Shown here piece after piece: positions 9,427 to 21,900 of a stretch of 64,000 nucleotides of DNA (position 1 is its first letter; every line of letters starts with the position of its first letter). A program made the position numbers and the translations under genes. The notes under the pieces were generated by a model that did no database searches, was not told the origin of the DNA, and saw nothing but the letters and a program-made list of their open reading frames with translations. The DNA comes from Rheinheimera sp. EpRS3 (GTDB taxonomy: Bacteria > Pseudomonadota > Gammaproteobacteria > Enterobacterales > Alteromonadaceae): NCBI RefSeq assembly GCF_001513785.1, contig NZ_LNQS01000008.1:186001-250000 (forward strand). The letters run 5' to 3'.

Positions 9427-11598
9427 TTACCCAGGCTTACCTGCAGACAAGGCAGCAATAGCCTGAGCTTTGGGGGCATCCAGCACTATGCGGCCGGCAT
9501 CGAGCACCAGAACCCGGTCTGCCAGCTCAAGCATCGCCATACGATGGGTAGCTATCAGCAGAGTGCGCGGCCCCAACCAGCGTTTAAGGCTGGCAATAAA
9601 AATACGCTCGGTATTGTCATCCAGTGCGGCACTGGGTTCGTCTAATAACAGAATATTGGGCTGGCGCAATATTAACCTGGCCAGCAGCAACGATTGCTGT
9701 TGCCCGCCGGACAGCCCCAGCCCTCCTTCCATTAGTTGCTGATCAAGGCCTGACGGCAAACGACTGATAAAATCTGCCGCACCGGTCATAGCTAAAGCGG
9801 CCAGAATGTCCTGATCAGAGGCCTGCGGGGCGGCTAATCTCAGATTATCGCGCACTGAACCATGAAATAACCTGGCCTGTTGAGTTAACACGCCAACATC
9901 GCGGCGCAAATCAGCCGGGTCAAGCTGCGGCAAGCTGATATCATCCAGAGTAAGCAAGCCAGAGCTGAGCTCTACACTGCCAGCCAGCGCCTGCAATAAG
10001 GTGGATTTACCCGCACCATTGCGCCCCAATATGGCAATGCGCTCTCCGGCCTGAATGTGTAACTGGTTGATATGCAGTACCGGTGCCGGATCATCACGGT
10101 GATAGCGAAAGGCAGCATCCTGCATCTGGTATTTGCCATTAAGTGCAGCCCGATGTATTGGCTGGCTGCCGTTTGCAGAATCCACCGGCAATTGCATAAT
10201 GCTGTCCAGGCTTTGCATGGCAACTTTGGCCTGCTGCCAGCGGGTAAGAATAGCAGTTAGTTGCCCCATTGGCGCCAGCATTCTTGACGACAGAATAGAT
10301 GCTGCTACCAGCGCGCCTGTTGTCATATCACCTGCCATTACCAACGGCGCGCCTACCACAATCACCAAAGCAAACACGCCCAGCTGTACTGTCTGGCTCC
10401 AGACTGTCAGCAGGTGAACCCGCTTACGCATGGCAACACTGGCTTCTGCGGTAGCAGCGTTAAACTGGTTCCATTGTTGCTGAAAACGCGGTTCTGCCTG
10501 TAACGCTTTAATATCGTCCAGCCCCTGAATACTTTCTACCAGCAGGCCGTTGCGTAATGATGACTCCCGCATCGCCATCTGGGCGCAGCGAGCCAGTTGT
10601 CTTTGCATCAACAAGGCAGGCCCAAGCATGAGCACGACAGCCAGTAACGGGATCCAGGAAACCGGCCCGGCGATGAGATGAAATACCAGCATAAACAGTA
10701 AGAAGAACGGTAAATCTGCTAGTGCGTTTATTGTGCTGGACGTAATGAGCTCGCGGATTTGTTCCAGTTCACGCAGTTGGGAAATAAAGGTGCCGGTTGA
10801 TTTTGGCCTGACACTATTACGCAGCCGCAGAGCATGGCCAAATACCCGGTCTGACACCCGGATATCAGCCCGTTTACCAAGCAGATCGGTAACATGGCTG
10901 CGCAGCAGGTTCATCAGAAAACTGAATATCAGCGCCAGTAGTACACCACCAAATAATACATATAAAGTTGGCATCGACTGAGCCGGAATAACTCTGTCAT
11001 ACACCTGCATGGAAAATAAAATACCAGCCAGCGCAAGGATGTTGGCGATCATTGAGGCCAACATAACATGCCAGTAAGGTTTAAGCTCCGGTACTATCAG
11101 CCGCCACAACCAGCCGCGTTGCCAGGGCGCAATATAGCCGTCAATCCGCACATCTTTGCCACCGCTGAGTGGGCGCAGAGTCACCTTTTGCTGTGTAGTG
11201 CCAAGCAAAGTGCTGTAACTTACTGACAATGTCAGCCCCTGCTCTGCTATCGGGCAGATACTGATATCGCCATTAGCCTTTACCGCCTGAGCAACAACTA
11301 ATTGTCCGTCTTGTAACTGCAACACTAAAGGCAAGCGCCAGGGCGATAAATCCTGCTTTGTCAGCTTGCCAAAACGAACTGCCAGCCCAGCTTGCCGTGC
11401 AATCTGCCGTACCAGATTATGCTGCTCAGAATCAGTGTACCAGTGCACTGCCTGCCGGATATTTTGCTCAGAACACTCCAGCCGATAATGCCGGCTGATC
11501 ATTAACACAGCGGTTATCCAATCATATGGGTCGGGTTGTTGTTTGCCTGTACCATGCTCCTGGTCCTGGTCCTGGCGTAACTGTTTCACAGTAGTCAT
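9427..11598 (-). CDS. type I secretion ABC transporter, LapB/HlyB class (BapC-like)
   Basis: A 723-residue exporter with three parts. Residues 25-140 form a C39-peptidase-like domain without a recognisable catalytic Cys-His pair, so it probably binds substrate rather than cutting it. Transmembrane helices follow at about 170-450. The nucleotide-binding domain has Walker A GRNGAGKS at 525-532, signature LSGGQQQS, Walker B ILLLDEP and H-loop ATH. It would energise export of the adjacent giant adhesin in one step from the cytosol. Its start overlaps the TolC-like gene by 4 bp, so translation is probably coupled. The nearest named relatives are LapB and BapC. Confidence 0.95.
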   Translation of the reverse strand: MTTVKQLRQDQDQEHGTGKQQPDPYDWITAVLMISRHYRLECSEQNIRQAVHWYTDSEQHNLVRQIARQAGLAVRFGKLTKQDLSPWRLPLVLQLQDGQLVVAQAVKANGDISICPIAEQGLTLSVSYSTLLGTTQQKVTLRPLSGGKDVRIDGYIAPWQRGWLWRLIVPELKPYWHVMLASMIANILALAGILFSMQVYDRVIPAQSMPTLYVLFGGVLLALIFSFLMNLLRSHVTDLLGKRADIRVSDRVFGHALRLRNSVRPKSTGTFISQLRELEQIRELITSSTINALADLPFFLLFMLVFHLIAGPVSWIPLLAVVLMLGPALLMQRQLARCAQMAMRESSLRNGLLVESIQGLDDIKALQAEPRFQQQWNQFNAATAEASVAMRKRVHLLTVWSQTVQLGVFALVIVVGAPLVMAGDMTTGALVAASILSSRMLAPMGQLTAILTRWQQAKVAMQSLDSIMQLPVDSANGSQPIHRAALNGKYQMQDAAFRYHRDDPAPVLHINQLHIQAGERIAILGRNGAGKSTLLQALAGSVELSSGLLTLDDISLPQLDPADLRRDVGVLTQQARLFHGSVRDNLRLAAPQASDQDILAALAMTGAADFISRLPSGLDQQLMEGGLGLSGGQQQSLLLARLILRQPNILLLDEPSAALDDNTERIFIASLKRWLGPRTLLIATHRMAMLELADRVLVLDAGRIVLDAPKAQAIAALSAGKPG

Positions 11599-12965
11599 GG
11601 TTGTAGTTCTACCCCCTGGATCCGGCTATGCTGCAAAGCAAAAATCCGCCGAAGCTGGCCTGAATGGAACAGACAGCCTGCCTGAAGCTGCCGCAGATCT
11701 GACAGCGTATGCTGCCGGTCAAGCTGTGCCTGATAAATTTCCTGCTCAGCATTTAATAAATCAAGCAGCGGCCTGGTGCCCAGTGCCAGATATTGCTGGC
11801 GGTACAGATCCCGGGTTTGCATGCTCAATTGCTGACGGCGAACCAATACATCCAGATTCTGCTGTAAACTGGCTTGCTGGTTTTGCCCCTCCAGTAATTG
11901 CTGCTTTGCTGTTAACGCGGCCTGTTGTAACCCGGCATCGGCACTGCGTAATGCCTGGCTGGCAGCTCGTTGCCTGGCTTTTACCGCACCGCCCTGATCA
12001 ATTGGTACACTAAAATTAAGTGCAACGGCATACTGGGTGCGATCACGGCCACTGCCCGCCAGCGGGTTATTGTCCAGATAGTGAGTTGCTGTTGGGTCAA
12101 GTGAAATGGTTGGCAACAGCTGAGCCTGCGCCTGATCTATGCGGGCTAAAGCTTGTTGGCGCTGAGCCTGTGCCACCAGCATGGCAGGGGTAGTTTGAAT
12201 ATCTGCTGCGGCATTGCAGGCTCCATGGTGATCCGGAAAACGTGCAGAGATATGCGGCACCTGCATGTCGCCCATCAACATAGCCAGAGTCCCGCGCCAG
12301 CGTTCAAGTTGAGCCTTGTATTGCAAATGCAAAGCTCTGGCGCCCTCAATCCGTGATTCGCTTTGTACAACATCTGACAATGAACTGGCTCCTTTGCTAT
12401 GCCGCTCTCTGGCCAGGCCGGCTACCTGCTCTAATGCCTGCAGTTGCAAGCTGGCAACACTGACCAATTGCTGATAACGCTGGATCTCAATTACGGCTTG
12501 TATTACTTCACGGATAATTTGATCAATGGTGAGTAACAACCCGGCCTGGTACTGTGTTACTCCGGCCCTGGCTACCCGGACTTCGCCCGATACTTTGCCA
12601 AAATCATATAGCATCTGAGATACCGACAATACCAGCGCCTGACTATAACGGTTGTCAGGGTAGGCATTATCGTAACCACTGCGCACTCCTGCAGAAATCT
12701 GCGGGTAATAACCGGCACGTGCCACAGTGATCTGCTCATTTTGCTGCATCAGCAAACCTATAGCCTCTGCAATAGCAGGATGCCATTGCACAGTGCGCTG
12801 CACGGCAATATCAATATCCAAAGATGCAGCCTGCATATAATCAGCTTGCACTACGGGGGAGCCAAATGCGCTAATCAGACAGCAGTGCAGCGCTGCTTTC
12901 TTCACTTTGACAGCGCATAACTGTCGCCACGTTGCTATCCTGCTCCTTTTGGTTATCAGACCCAT
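11595..12965 (-). CDS. TolC-family outer membrane channel of the type I system (BapB-like)
   Basis: An outer membrane efflux protein with the two OEP-type halves typical of TolC (for example SRIEGARALHLQYKAQLERW and LDLLNAEQEIYQAQLD), forming the outer channel for the adhesin. The frame is open to a TTG at 12992 that overlaps the adhesin stop. I prefer the ATG at 12965, but neither start has a good ribosome site. An export signal seems to end at about VVQA-DY. The gene is translationally linked to both the adhesin upstream and the ABC transporter downstream. It is devoted to this locus, as the housekeeping tolC would be elsewhere. Confidence 0.88.
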   Translation of the reverse strand: MGLITKRSRIATWRQLCAVKVKKAALHCCLISAFGSPVVQADYMQAASLDIDIAVQRTVQWHPAIAEAIGLLMQQNEQITVARAGYYPQISAGVRSGYDNAYPDNRYSQALVLSVSQMLYDFGKVSGEVRVARAGVTQYQAGLLLTIDQIIREVIQAVIEIQRYQQLVSVASLQLQALEQVAGLARERHSKGASSLSDVVQSESRIEGARALHLQYKAQLERWRGTLAMLMGDMQVPHISARFPDHHGACNAAADIQTTPAMLVAQAQRQQALARIDQAQAQLLPTISLDPTATHYLDNNPLAGSGRDRTQYAVALNFSVPIDQGGAVKARQRAASQALRSADAGLQQAALTAKQQLLEGQNQQASLQQNLDVLVRRQQLSMQTRDLYRQQYLALGTRPLLDLLNAEQEIYQAQLDRQHTLSDLRQLQAGCLFHSGQLRRIFALQHSRIQGVELQP

Positions 12966-12984
12966 ATCCTTAGCTTTGTCAGGT

Positions 12985-15900
12985 TCAGACAACTGACATA
13001 TTATTCTGATGATAATATTCCTGCTCTGCCAGCAGTCTTAAGTTATGCATATCTGTTGTTACTTGCCAGTTATCCGCTGTGAGTGCCACCCGTGATGCTT
13101 CGGTGCTGCGAAGCTGAATATGCTGGCCGGTATCAAGCAACTGTGACAGGTGTAAATCAAGCCCTGTAGCAAGCTCAGCTGTATACTGCATTTTTGCAGT
13201 TAGCAGATCAAAATCCGGTGACCAGCCTTCGTGAGATAACCCCGGTTGCTCATACACCTGCGGGTTATCCGCATGGGTATCAACAGCGTCTTCACCATCA
13301 CTTTGCAATACAGCATTACCAGATAATACACCTGCGCCTGCTACATCCAGCTGTATCTCAAGCCTGGCTGTGATGATCTCCCCTCCGGGATGGCGCAGCT
13401 GATACTCAAACAGTTCTGTAACATCGGCTGTATGATGCTGGCTACCATTTGGGGTATAAACATAGTCACCGTGTTTATTAATATGCAGCACACCATAACT
13501 ACCGGTAATACTAATACCGGCATAATTCACCTCCTGATATAACCCGCTGCTGCCTTTAACAAACAATTTGGTAAAACTGGAGCCCAGCACATCATTCGCC
13601 AAAATATTACCGCTGACACCGGGGTTGGTGTCCACTGTGTATTCATCAAGGTGAGTTATTGTTTGTACCAACTGCACACTGGACAGAAAAGAGCCGCCAA
13701 TCGTATTGTTGGTATTAACCGTAATACGATAATTGCCACCGGTGAGGCCATCAAGACTGAGTGATACTCCGGTGCCTACCAGAGGTAAACCCAATAACGC
13801 CGTGCCACTGACACTGCCGCCGGGTACCGCGACCCAGCCACCGGCACCATTCGACTTTTCCAGCACCACAGAGAACGTGGGTAACACTGCTACAGCCAGT
13901 GAAGTACCGGCATAAATAATGATATTGGAAACATCATTGGCATCTACCTGAAAAGCAAACTGGCCGCTGCCCTTACCAGGGTTAACCAGAATAGCTCCGG
14001 GTGTGTTAAAAGTGCCCAGCAGATTGGTTACAGGTGCATCAACCACATTTTTATATACCACAGCGGCAACCGCACTGTTGTTACCCGCTGATAGCACCAG
14101 TTCGGCGTTATTGCCTGGCTCACCCCAAACCAAATCAACCTGATCGCTGTCAATGCGTACATATAAAGTGGCTGTACTCTGCCGGCCGGTTGCAGTATCA
14201 ATAATACGGTACTGGAATTGTTCAGCCTTGCCGATAACAGTGGCATTAGCATCTGGGGTATAGGTGTAATTACCTGCAGCATCTATTGTTAGTTGGCCGT
14301 ACTGGCCCTGAATAACAGTGTTGCCCGCTGCTGCCACAACAGTTTGGTTAACCTGGCTGACAACGGTATTTACAGTGAGCAGATCTTGCTGTGATTCATC
14401 ATTTAAATCTGCCAGTACATTGCCCGATGCAGCAATATCATCATAACCATGCGGGTTGCTGTAATCTGCCTGAATAAGGGCACCAGACAGGGTAGTAGCA
14501 ATACTTAACCCTACCAAAGCGTTAATCGCAACAAAAGCGCGGTACTCCCCTGCCGCCAAACCTTCAACAACAACACCTTTGGCGTTATCTGCCAACAGAC
14601 TAACCGACAAGAAAGATGCCTGACCGACACCACTGATAGCCTGCCACTGCCCGTCCTGCTTTACTTGCAGTACAATACGGTGCTCGCCCAGCGCATCAAT
14701 TGCCAGTAACGTATCCAACGTCAGGGTAATCTGGCCTTCGCTACCATCGGCTACGGTAAAACCGATAGAAGGTGTTGCCAGCAACTGTAAGTTAATCGCA
14801 CCCAGTAACCCCAGTAGCAACGTATAAGCCGCGCTACCAGCAGAGCTTTGCGTTTCAGTTGGCAGAATATTCACTTTTGCAGTCGCTGCATTGTCAAAAG
14901 CAGCGATATCAACCACCACAGGCGCAGCCAACTGTGCTGCGGCAGATATATTGCCACTGCTGTCTGCCAACACGACAGATAACAAGCCACCGCTGTCCTG
15001 CGCGGGGTTAAGTGCAATAGTAAAAACACCGTTTACAGCCACAATACCGGTACCGACAACGTCTGCATCAGCGTTATATATTGTTACCGTGGCACCGGGT
15101 TCACCTTCGCCGGTTAACTCTGTACCCGGCGCATTAATGCTAAGATTGTCAGCCACCGCTGGTGGAATTAAATCCGGAGCATTGGCGCTGGCTGCGTCGG
15201 AGGAATTACCCGCAGCATCGGTTAAAGTAACACTTAGCACGCCACTGTCACCTTGCACTGCAAGCAGCGTAATAATAAAGCTACCATCAGGCTGAACCAG
15301 GCCAGTGCCGACTATCTGGTTTACTGCATTGCGCACCGTTACAGTCGCCCCCGCTTCGCCGTTGCCGCTGAGACTTAAACCATCGGCACTGACCTGCAAA
15401 TTTGCCGGCGCTGACGGGGCAACAAGATCCGGGCTGAGCACTAAACCAGTATCAGAAATATTACCGGCGGTATCTGTCAGGCTTACCTGTAGCAATGAAC
15501 CGTCATTTTGTGCCGGGCCTAACGCTACAGTAAAGCTGCCATCGCCCTGCACAGTGGCAGTGCCTATTATCTGGTTCGCCGCATTACTTACGGTAACGGT
15601 TGACCCGGCTTCACCATTGCCGGTCAGGCTCAAACCATCGGCACTCACCTGTAAATTTGCCGGAGCTGCCGGCGCTATCAGATCAGGAGTGCTGACATTA
15701 GCCACGACAGAGGTATTACCTGCCGCGTCTGTCAGCGTCAACTGTAATGCTGTTCCATCTTGTTGTGGCGGAGCGAGCGTAACACTGAAACTGCCATCAG
15801 GTTGTACAGTACCGGTACCTAATAGTTGATTCGCTGCATTGTGTACCTCAACCGTTGCCCCAGCCTCGCCAGTGCCGGTCAGCAGGCTGCCATCGGCGTT

Positions 15901-18900
15901 AACCTGCAGCGCTGCTGCCATATCAGGCGCAGTCAGGTCCGGGCTTATTATCAGGCCTGGGGCAGAATATTTACCGGCGCCATCGCTTAGTACCACCTCC
16001 AGCGAGCGCCCGTCAATTTGCGCCGGAACCAAAGTAATGCTGAAGGTACCATTGGGTAGTACCACCCCGCTTCCTACCTGCTGGCCGTCCTCATTCCAGA
16101 CAGTAACAATGCTGCCAGCTTCGCCTTCACCGGTCAGTTCAGTGCCAGCGCCATCCATACCCAAATTAACCGGCGCAACAATTTCAATAAGATCAGGCGA
16201 CATAGCAAAGCCAGCGTCAGAGGCGTTACCCGCTGCATCAGTAAGGGTTATTCTTAGCTCTCCACCATCTACCTGTGGCGGATTAAGTGCAATGCTGAAG
16301 CTGCCATCACCCTGGACAACTCCGGAGCCAACAATATGATTAGTGGCATTGCGCACTGTGACCACTGTGCCGGCTTCACCTGTTCCTGAGATACTGGTAC
16401 CTTCAGCATTAACCTGCAAGGCTAAAGGCATTGCAGGCGGGATCAGATCCGGGGCGCTGACAGTTCCGGCTAACGAGGTGTTACCGGCAGCATCAGTCAG
16501 GGTTATGCTTAATAGGCCGCTATCTCCTTGTGGCACAGTAAATACGATACTGAAACTACCGTTAGCCAATACTGTGCCTGTCCCGATAACTTCATTTAAT
16601 GCATTACGCACCGTTACTGATGTCCCTGCCTCGCCACTGCCGCTTAACAAAGTGCCGGTCGCATTGACCTGAAGATTAAAGGGTGCGTCCGGAGCTATCA
16701 AATCCGGGCTGGCAATATCACCCGCAACGGAGGTATTGCCAGCGGTATCGGTTAATGTAACGCTTAAAGATGAGCCATCTGTTTGCGCCGGTGTTAGTGT
16801 GACACTGAAACTGCCATCCACTTGTACTGTGCCAGTACCCACTATCTGGTTTGCTGTATTGCGCACCGTTACCTCAGTGCCTGCTTCACCGGTTCCGCTC
16901 AATAAAGTACCACTGGCATTTACCAGTAAATTAAGCGGGAGATCCGGTGCTATCAGATCCGGGCTGGCAATGGTGCCCGCTACTGACGTATTACCCGCAG
17001 CATCTGCCAACGTTATGCTAAGTAACCCGCCATCGCCCTGAGCCGGGAATAATGAAAGCGTAAAGCTGCCGTCAGGTTGCACTGTACCTGAACCTACAAT
17101 CTGATTGGCCGCATTATGCACAGTGATGGTAGTACCTGCTTCACCGGTACCACTGAGGATACTGCCGTTTGCACTCACCTGCAGGTTAGTCGGCATATCG
17201 GGCGCAATAAGATCAGGCGCATTAACCGTACTGCTGCCAGAAGTGTTACCGGCACTGTCTGTCAACGCCACGTTGAGGCTGCCGCCATTATTCTGAACAG
17301 GAACAAGGCTAATACTGAAACTGCCATCTGGCAAAACTGTGCCGGTTCCTACTACTGCATTTAGCACGTTACGCACGCTGACATCGGCCCCGGGCTCACC
17401 AGTACCGGTTAATGTACTGCCATCGGCATTGAGTTGCAGGTTTAACGGCGCATCGGGGGCGGTAAGATCCGGGCTGGCAATTATAGCTGCAGCAGAGATA
17501 TTACCTGCTGCATCGGTTAATGTAACCTGCACTGGGCTGCCATCGTTTTGTAACAGATTAAGCGTAATACTGAAAGAGCCATCAGGCTGCACCAGGCCAC
17601 TACCTATTTGTAAATCGTCACTGTTGTATATCCTGACAATAGCACCGGCTTCGCCTTCTCCGGTTACCGTGACACCATCAGCTGAGATCTGCAGATTAAC
17701 CGGTATATCCGGGGCTATAAGATCCGGCGCGCTCACATTGCCAGCCACTGAGATGTTCCCGGCAGCGTCGGTTAGTGTTACATCTAATACACCACTATCA
17801 CCCTGAACAGGAGAGAGCAAAATAGTAAAACTGCCATCAGCCTGCACTGTACCGGTACCCACTATCTGGTTAGCGGCATTGCGCACAGTAACGACAGTGC
17901 CTGCCTCACCGGAACCGGTTAAACTGCTACCATCTGTACTAACATGCAAAGCAAGTGGCATATCTGGCGCAATAAGATCCGGGCTTGCCAGTTGCCCCGC
18001 AGCAGACACATTGCCGGCGCTGTCTGTTAAAGTAATACTCAGTTGTCCGCCGTCATTTTGCAGCGGGTTCAGCGTAATACTAAAAGAACCATCGCCTTGC
18101 ACTGTACCGGTGCCGACAATCTGATTAGCCGCATTACGCACCGTGACGACTGCATCAACCTCACCACTGCCTGTCAAGCTGCTGCCATCAACGTTTATCA
18201 CTACATTTACCGGTGCTGCCGGAGGAATAAGATCAGGGGCATTTAGTAAACCAGCAGCCGATTCATTTTCGGCGGCATCAGTCAGGGTGACACTTAGTAC
18301 GCCGCTGTCACCCTGAACCGGAAACAAGGTTACTGTAAAGGTTCCATCGGGGCCAACCAGCCCTGAGCCAACGAGATCGCCCGCAGCATTATATATTTTA
18401 ACTAGAGCCCCAAGTTCTCCCTGCCCGCTTACTAAAGTGCCTGCAGCATTGATATTGAGATTTAGCGGCATATCAGGTGCAATCAGATCAGGGCTGCTAA
18501 GCCAACCTGCGTCAGAGCTGTTATTAGCGCTGTCTGTCAATACGATACTTAACAACCCGCCATCCTGCTGTGCAGGCATCAAGGTAATGGTAAAGCTGCC
18601 ATCCGCTTCTACCACTCCTGAGCCGACAACTGCATTTGTATTATCACGTATGGTGACAGTCGCCCCTACCTCACCATCTCCGCTGACTTGCGTACCATCA
18701 GCCATGATCTGCAAATTTTGCGGTATTGCCGGAGCAACTAAATCAATGCTGTTGACACTGCCAGCAATCGATGTGTTACCCGCAACATCGGTCAACGTAA
18801 CACTTAGCAATGAGCCATCTGTTTGGGCTACAGATAAAGTGATATCAAAACTGCCATCAGCCTGCACTGTGCCGGTACCAAGAATCTGGTTTGCCATATT

Positions 18901-21900
18901 GCGCACAGTAACAACTGCACCGGGTTCACCGGTACCACTCAAGGTCAGACCATCCGCACTCACACCCAGATTATCCGGCATAGCCGGTGCCTGCAGATCA
19001 GGCGTGTTAACAGTAGCTACCAAAGACGTATTACCGGCTGCATCAGTTAAAGTAACGCTTAAGGCTGCACCATCTGTTTGCGCCGGAGTCAGTGTGGCAC
19101 TGAAACTCCCATTAGCCTGCACTGTGCCTGTACCCACTATCTGGTTGGCTGCGTCACGCACCGTTACCATTGCGCCAGCTTCACCACTGCCACTTACACT
19201 GCTGCCATCAGCACTAACCTGTAAATTAACCGGGATATCCGGCGCAGTATTATCAAAAGTGCTCACTAAACCCGGCGCTGAGTATTTGCCTGCACCATCG
19301 GTTAATATAACCTGCAAGGCCCCCCCATCCTGTTGCACCGGCGTCAGTGCAATACTAAAACTACCATCACCCTGCACTGTGCCACTGCCAACCTGCTCGC
19401 CGGCAGCATTCCATACCTGAACCTGCGTACCTGCGGTGCCTTCGCCATTAAGCGTTGTGCCATCCGGGCTCACGCTCAGATCCACCGGTGCGGCTATTTC
19501 CACCAAATCCGGGCTTTGCAAGGTCGCGGCGGCTGAGGTATTACCGGCATTATCTGTCAGCACTACGCTTAACTGCCCACCGTCTATCTGTGGTGGGTTC
19601 AGGGTAATACTGAAACTGCCATCAGCCTGCACTATGCCACTACCCACTAGCAACCCGGCGGCGTTTAACACCTTCACCGTCGCGCCCACTTCGCCTGTGC
19701 CGCTTAGTGCTGTGCCCTGAGCATTTAGTTGTACACTCTGCGGGGCCGCCGGTGGCGTTAAATCCGGGCTGCTGACATTACCTGCAACAGAGGTATTACC
19801 CGCGGCATCGGTTAATGTAACCTGCAGTGCTGCACCATCCATTTGTGCCGGGATTAAGCTGATATTAAAGCTGCCGTCAGGTAGTACCGCACCAATGCCC
19901 AGAACCTCATTATTTGCGCTTAGCACCCTGACTACAGAACCAGGCTCGCCACTACCGATCAGTTTCTGTCCACTGTTAATAATCTGCAGACTAACCGGTA
20001 CATTCGGTGCTGTAAGATCAGGGCTGCTGACTGCAGCTGCGGCTGATTGATTACCTGCAGCATCGGTTAATGTGATCTGAAGTGCACTGCCATCAATTTG
20101 TGCTGAGAGCAGGTTAATCGAAAAAAGGCCGCTTGCTGAAATTGTACCGGTACCCACCAGAACGCCGGCACTATCACGGATTGTAACTGTGCTACCCGCA
20201 GCACCACTACCGTTGACAGTTAAACCATCAGCGCTGAGCTGCAGATTATCCGGTGCTGCAGGAGGGGTTATATCCGGTGTATCTGACCAGACCGGCGAAG
20301 AATACTGATCCCCCATTCTTAGCGATAACCGCAACACCCGGCCATCATTCTGCGGAGGGTTCAACATAACGGTAAAGCTGCCATCAGGGTTAACCATACC
20401 CCAGCCAACCATCTGATTATCCGCATTATGCACCATCACTTCCGCGCCGGCAGGCTGAGCAAGACCCTGCACCATAGTTCCATTGGCCTGCACCGTCACA
20501 TTTGTTGGCATTTGCAGCGTCACTAAATCCGGGCTTTGTACTGCACTGCTTTCAGATGTATTACCGTTGCTGCCGGTTAGTACAACATTTAGTGGCGCCC
20601 CTTCTACCTGTGGTGGCGATAACACAACGCTAAAACTGCCATCAGCAGCCACAATACCCGAACCCACTACCTGCTCGGTAGCATCACGCACCGTTACAGT
20701 TGCTCCGGCCTCACCCCGTCCGGTCAGCACAGTGCCATCATTACTTACCTCAAGGGAGGAAGGCGCGGGTGGAGGTGTTAAGTCTGGTGTATTCACTGTC
20801 CCCACAGACGACATATTACCAGCAGCATCCGTCAGGGTAATCGATAAAGCAGCACCATCGGCTTGGGCGGGCGACAGGTTAATACTGAAACTACCGTCAA
20901 TATTAACCATACCAATGCCAACAATATCACCGGCCTGATTACGCACTGTAACTACTGAACCAGGATCGCCACGGCCACTGATAACACTGCCGTTGATACT
21001 AACCTGCAAATCTGACGCCGCTACCGGTGGAGTATTATCAGGTGAGCTAACCATTGAGGCCTGTGAAACATTGCCTGCACTGTCTGTCAGTGCCACGCTA
21101 AGGGTTGAACCATCAATCTGAGCAGGAGATAGCGTAATACTGAACTGGCCATCCTGAGCAACCGTCCCAGTGCCAATAACATCACCTGCAGCATTACGTA
21201 CCGTTACAACCGCTCCTGGCTCCCCTTCGCCGCTTAATACTGAACCATCGCTGCCAACCTGCAAATTAGTAGCTGCCTCCGGCGCAGTTAAATCCGGAGT
21301 AGCAACTGTAAGGCTCGCAGATTCATTACCTGCGCTGTTGCTTTGCGTTACGTTTAACAAATCGCCGTCTGTTTGCGCTGGAGACAATGGAACTGAAAAT
21401 GAACCATCTGCAGCTACCGTGCCCGTGGTAATAACCTCACCGGCGGTATTGCGTACTGTAACAGTAAACCCCGGCTGCCCTCGGCCAATAAGGGTTGTAC
21501 CTGTAGCATTCACTGCCAAATCTGACAGCGGCTGCAGCGAAACCGGAGGAGGATTAACAGAGTTATCATCTGCGCCGCTACTGCCGCCGCCTGCCGCTAA
21601 GGCGGCAACCCCGGCAGCACCCAAACCAATAGCCAGCCAGCTTACGCCGGCAGATGCAGCAGGAACCAGCATTAATGCGTCCAGAGATTGAAGCTCAGTA
21701 AACTGCAGTGCATTTAACCCGCCATCGTACTGCCCCAGCCACAATGATCCGCCATCTTCAAACACCACCTGGTTGTCATTACTGGCAAAAAAGTTGCGAA
21801 CATTTAGCGTGCTGCCGTCGGTAAACTTTAATACCAAATCATCACCCAGCCGTTGGCTAAAAGTAACGCTGGTATGTGAAGCCGGAATTTTCACCACTGA

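Noticed and set aside
14914-21534. Tandem repeats as a CRISPR-like or satellite array
   Set aside because: The unit is exactly 85 codons, stays in frame without stops and encodes Ig-like domains; there are no short identical repeats with unique spacers.
14891-21691. Series of long open frames (up to 327 codons) on the + strand opposite the adhesin repeats
   Set aside because: They are the antisense of the 255-bp repeat units, share no family resemblance, repeat the same low-complexity serine/proline/leucine pattern and have no ribosome sites.
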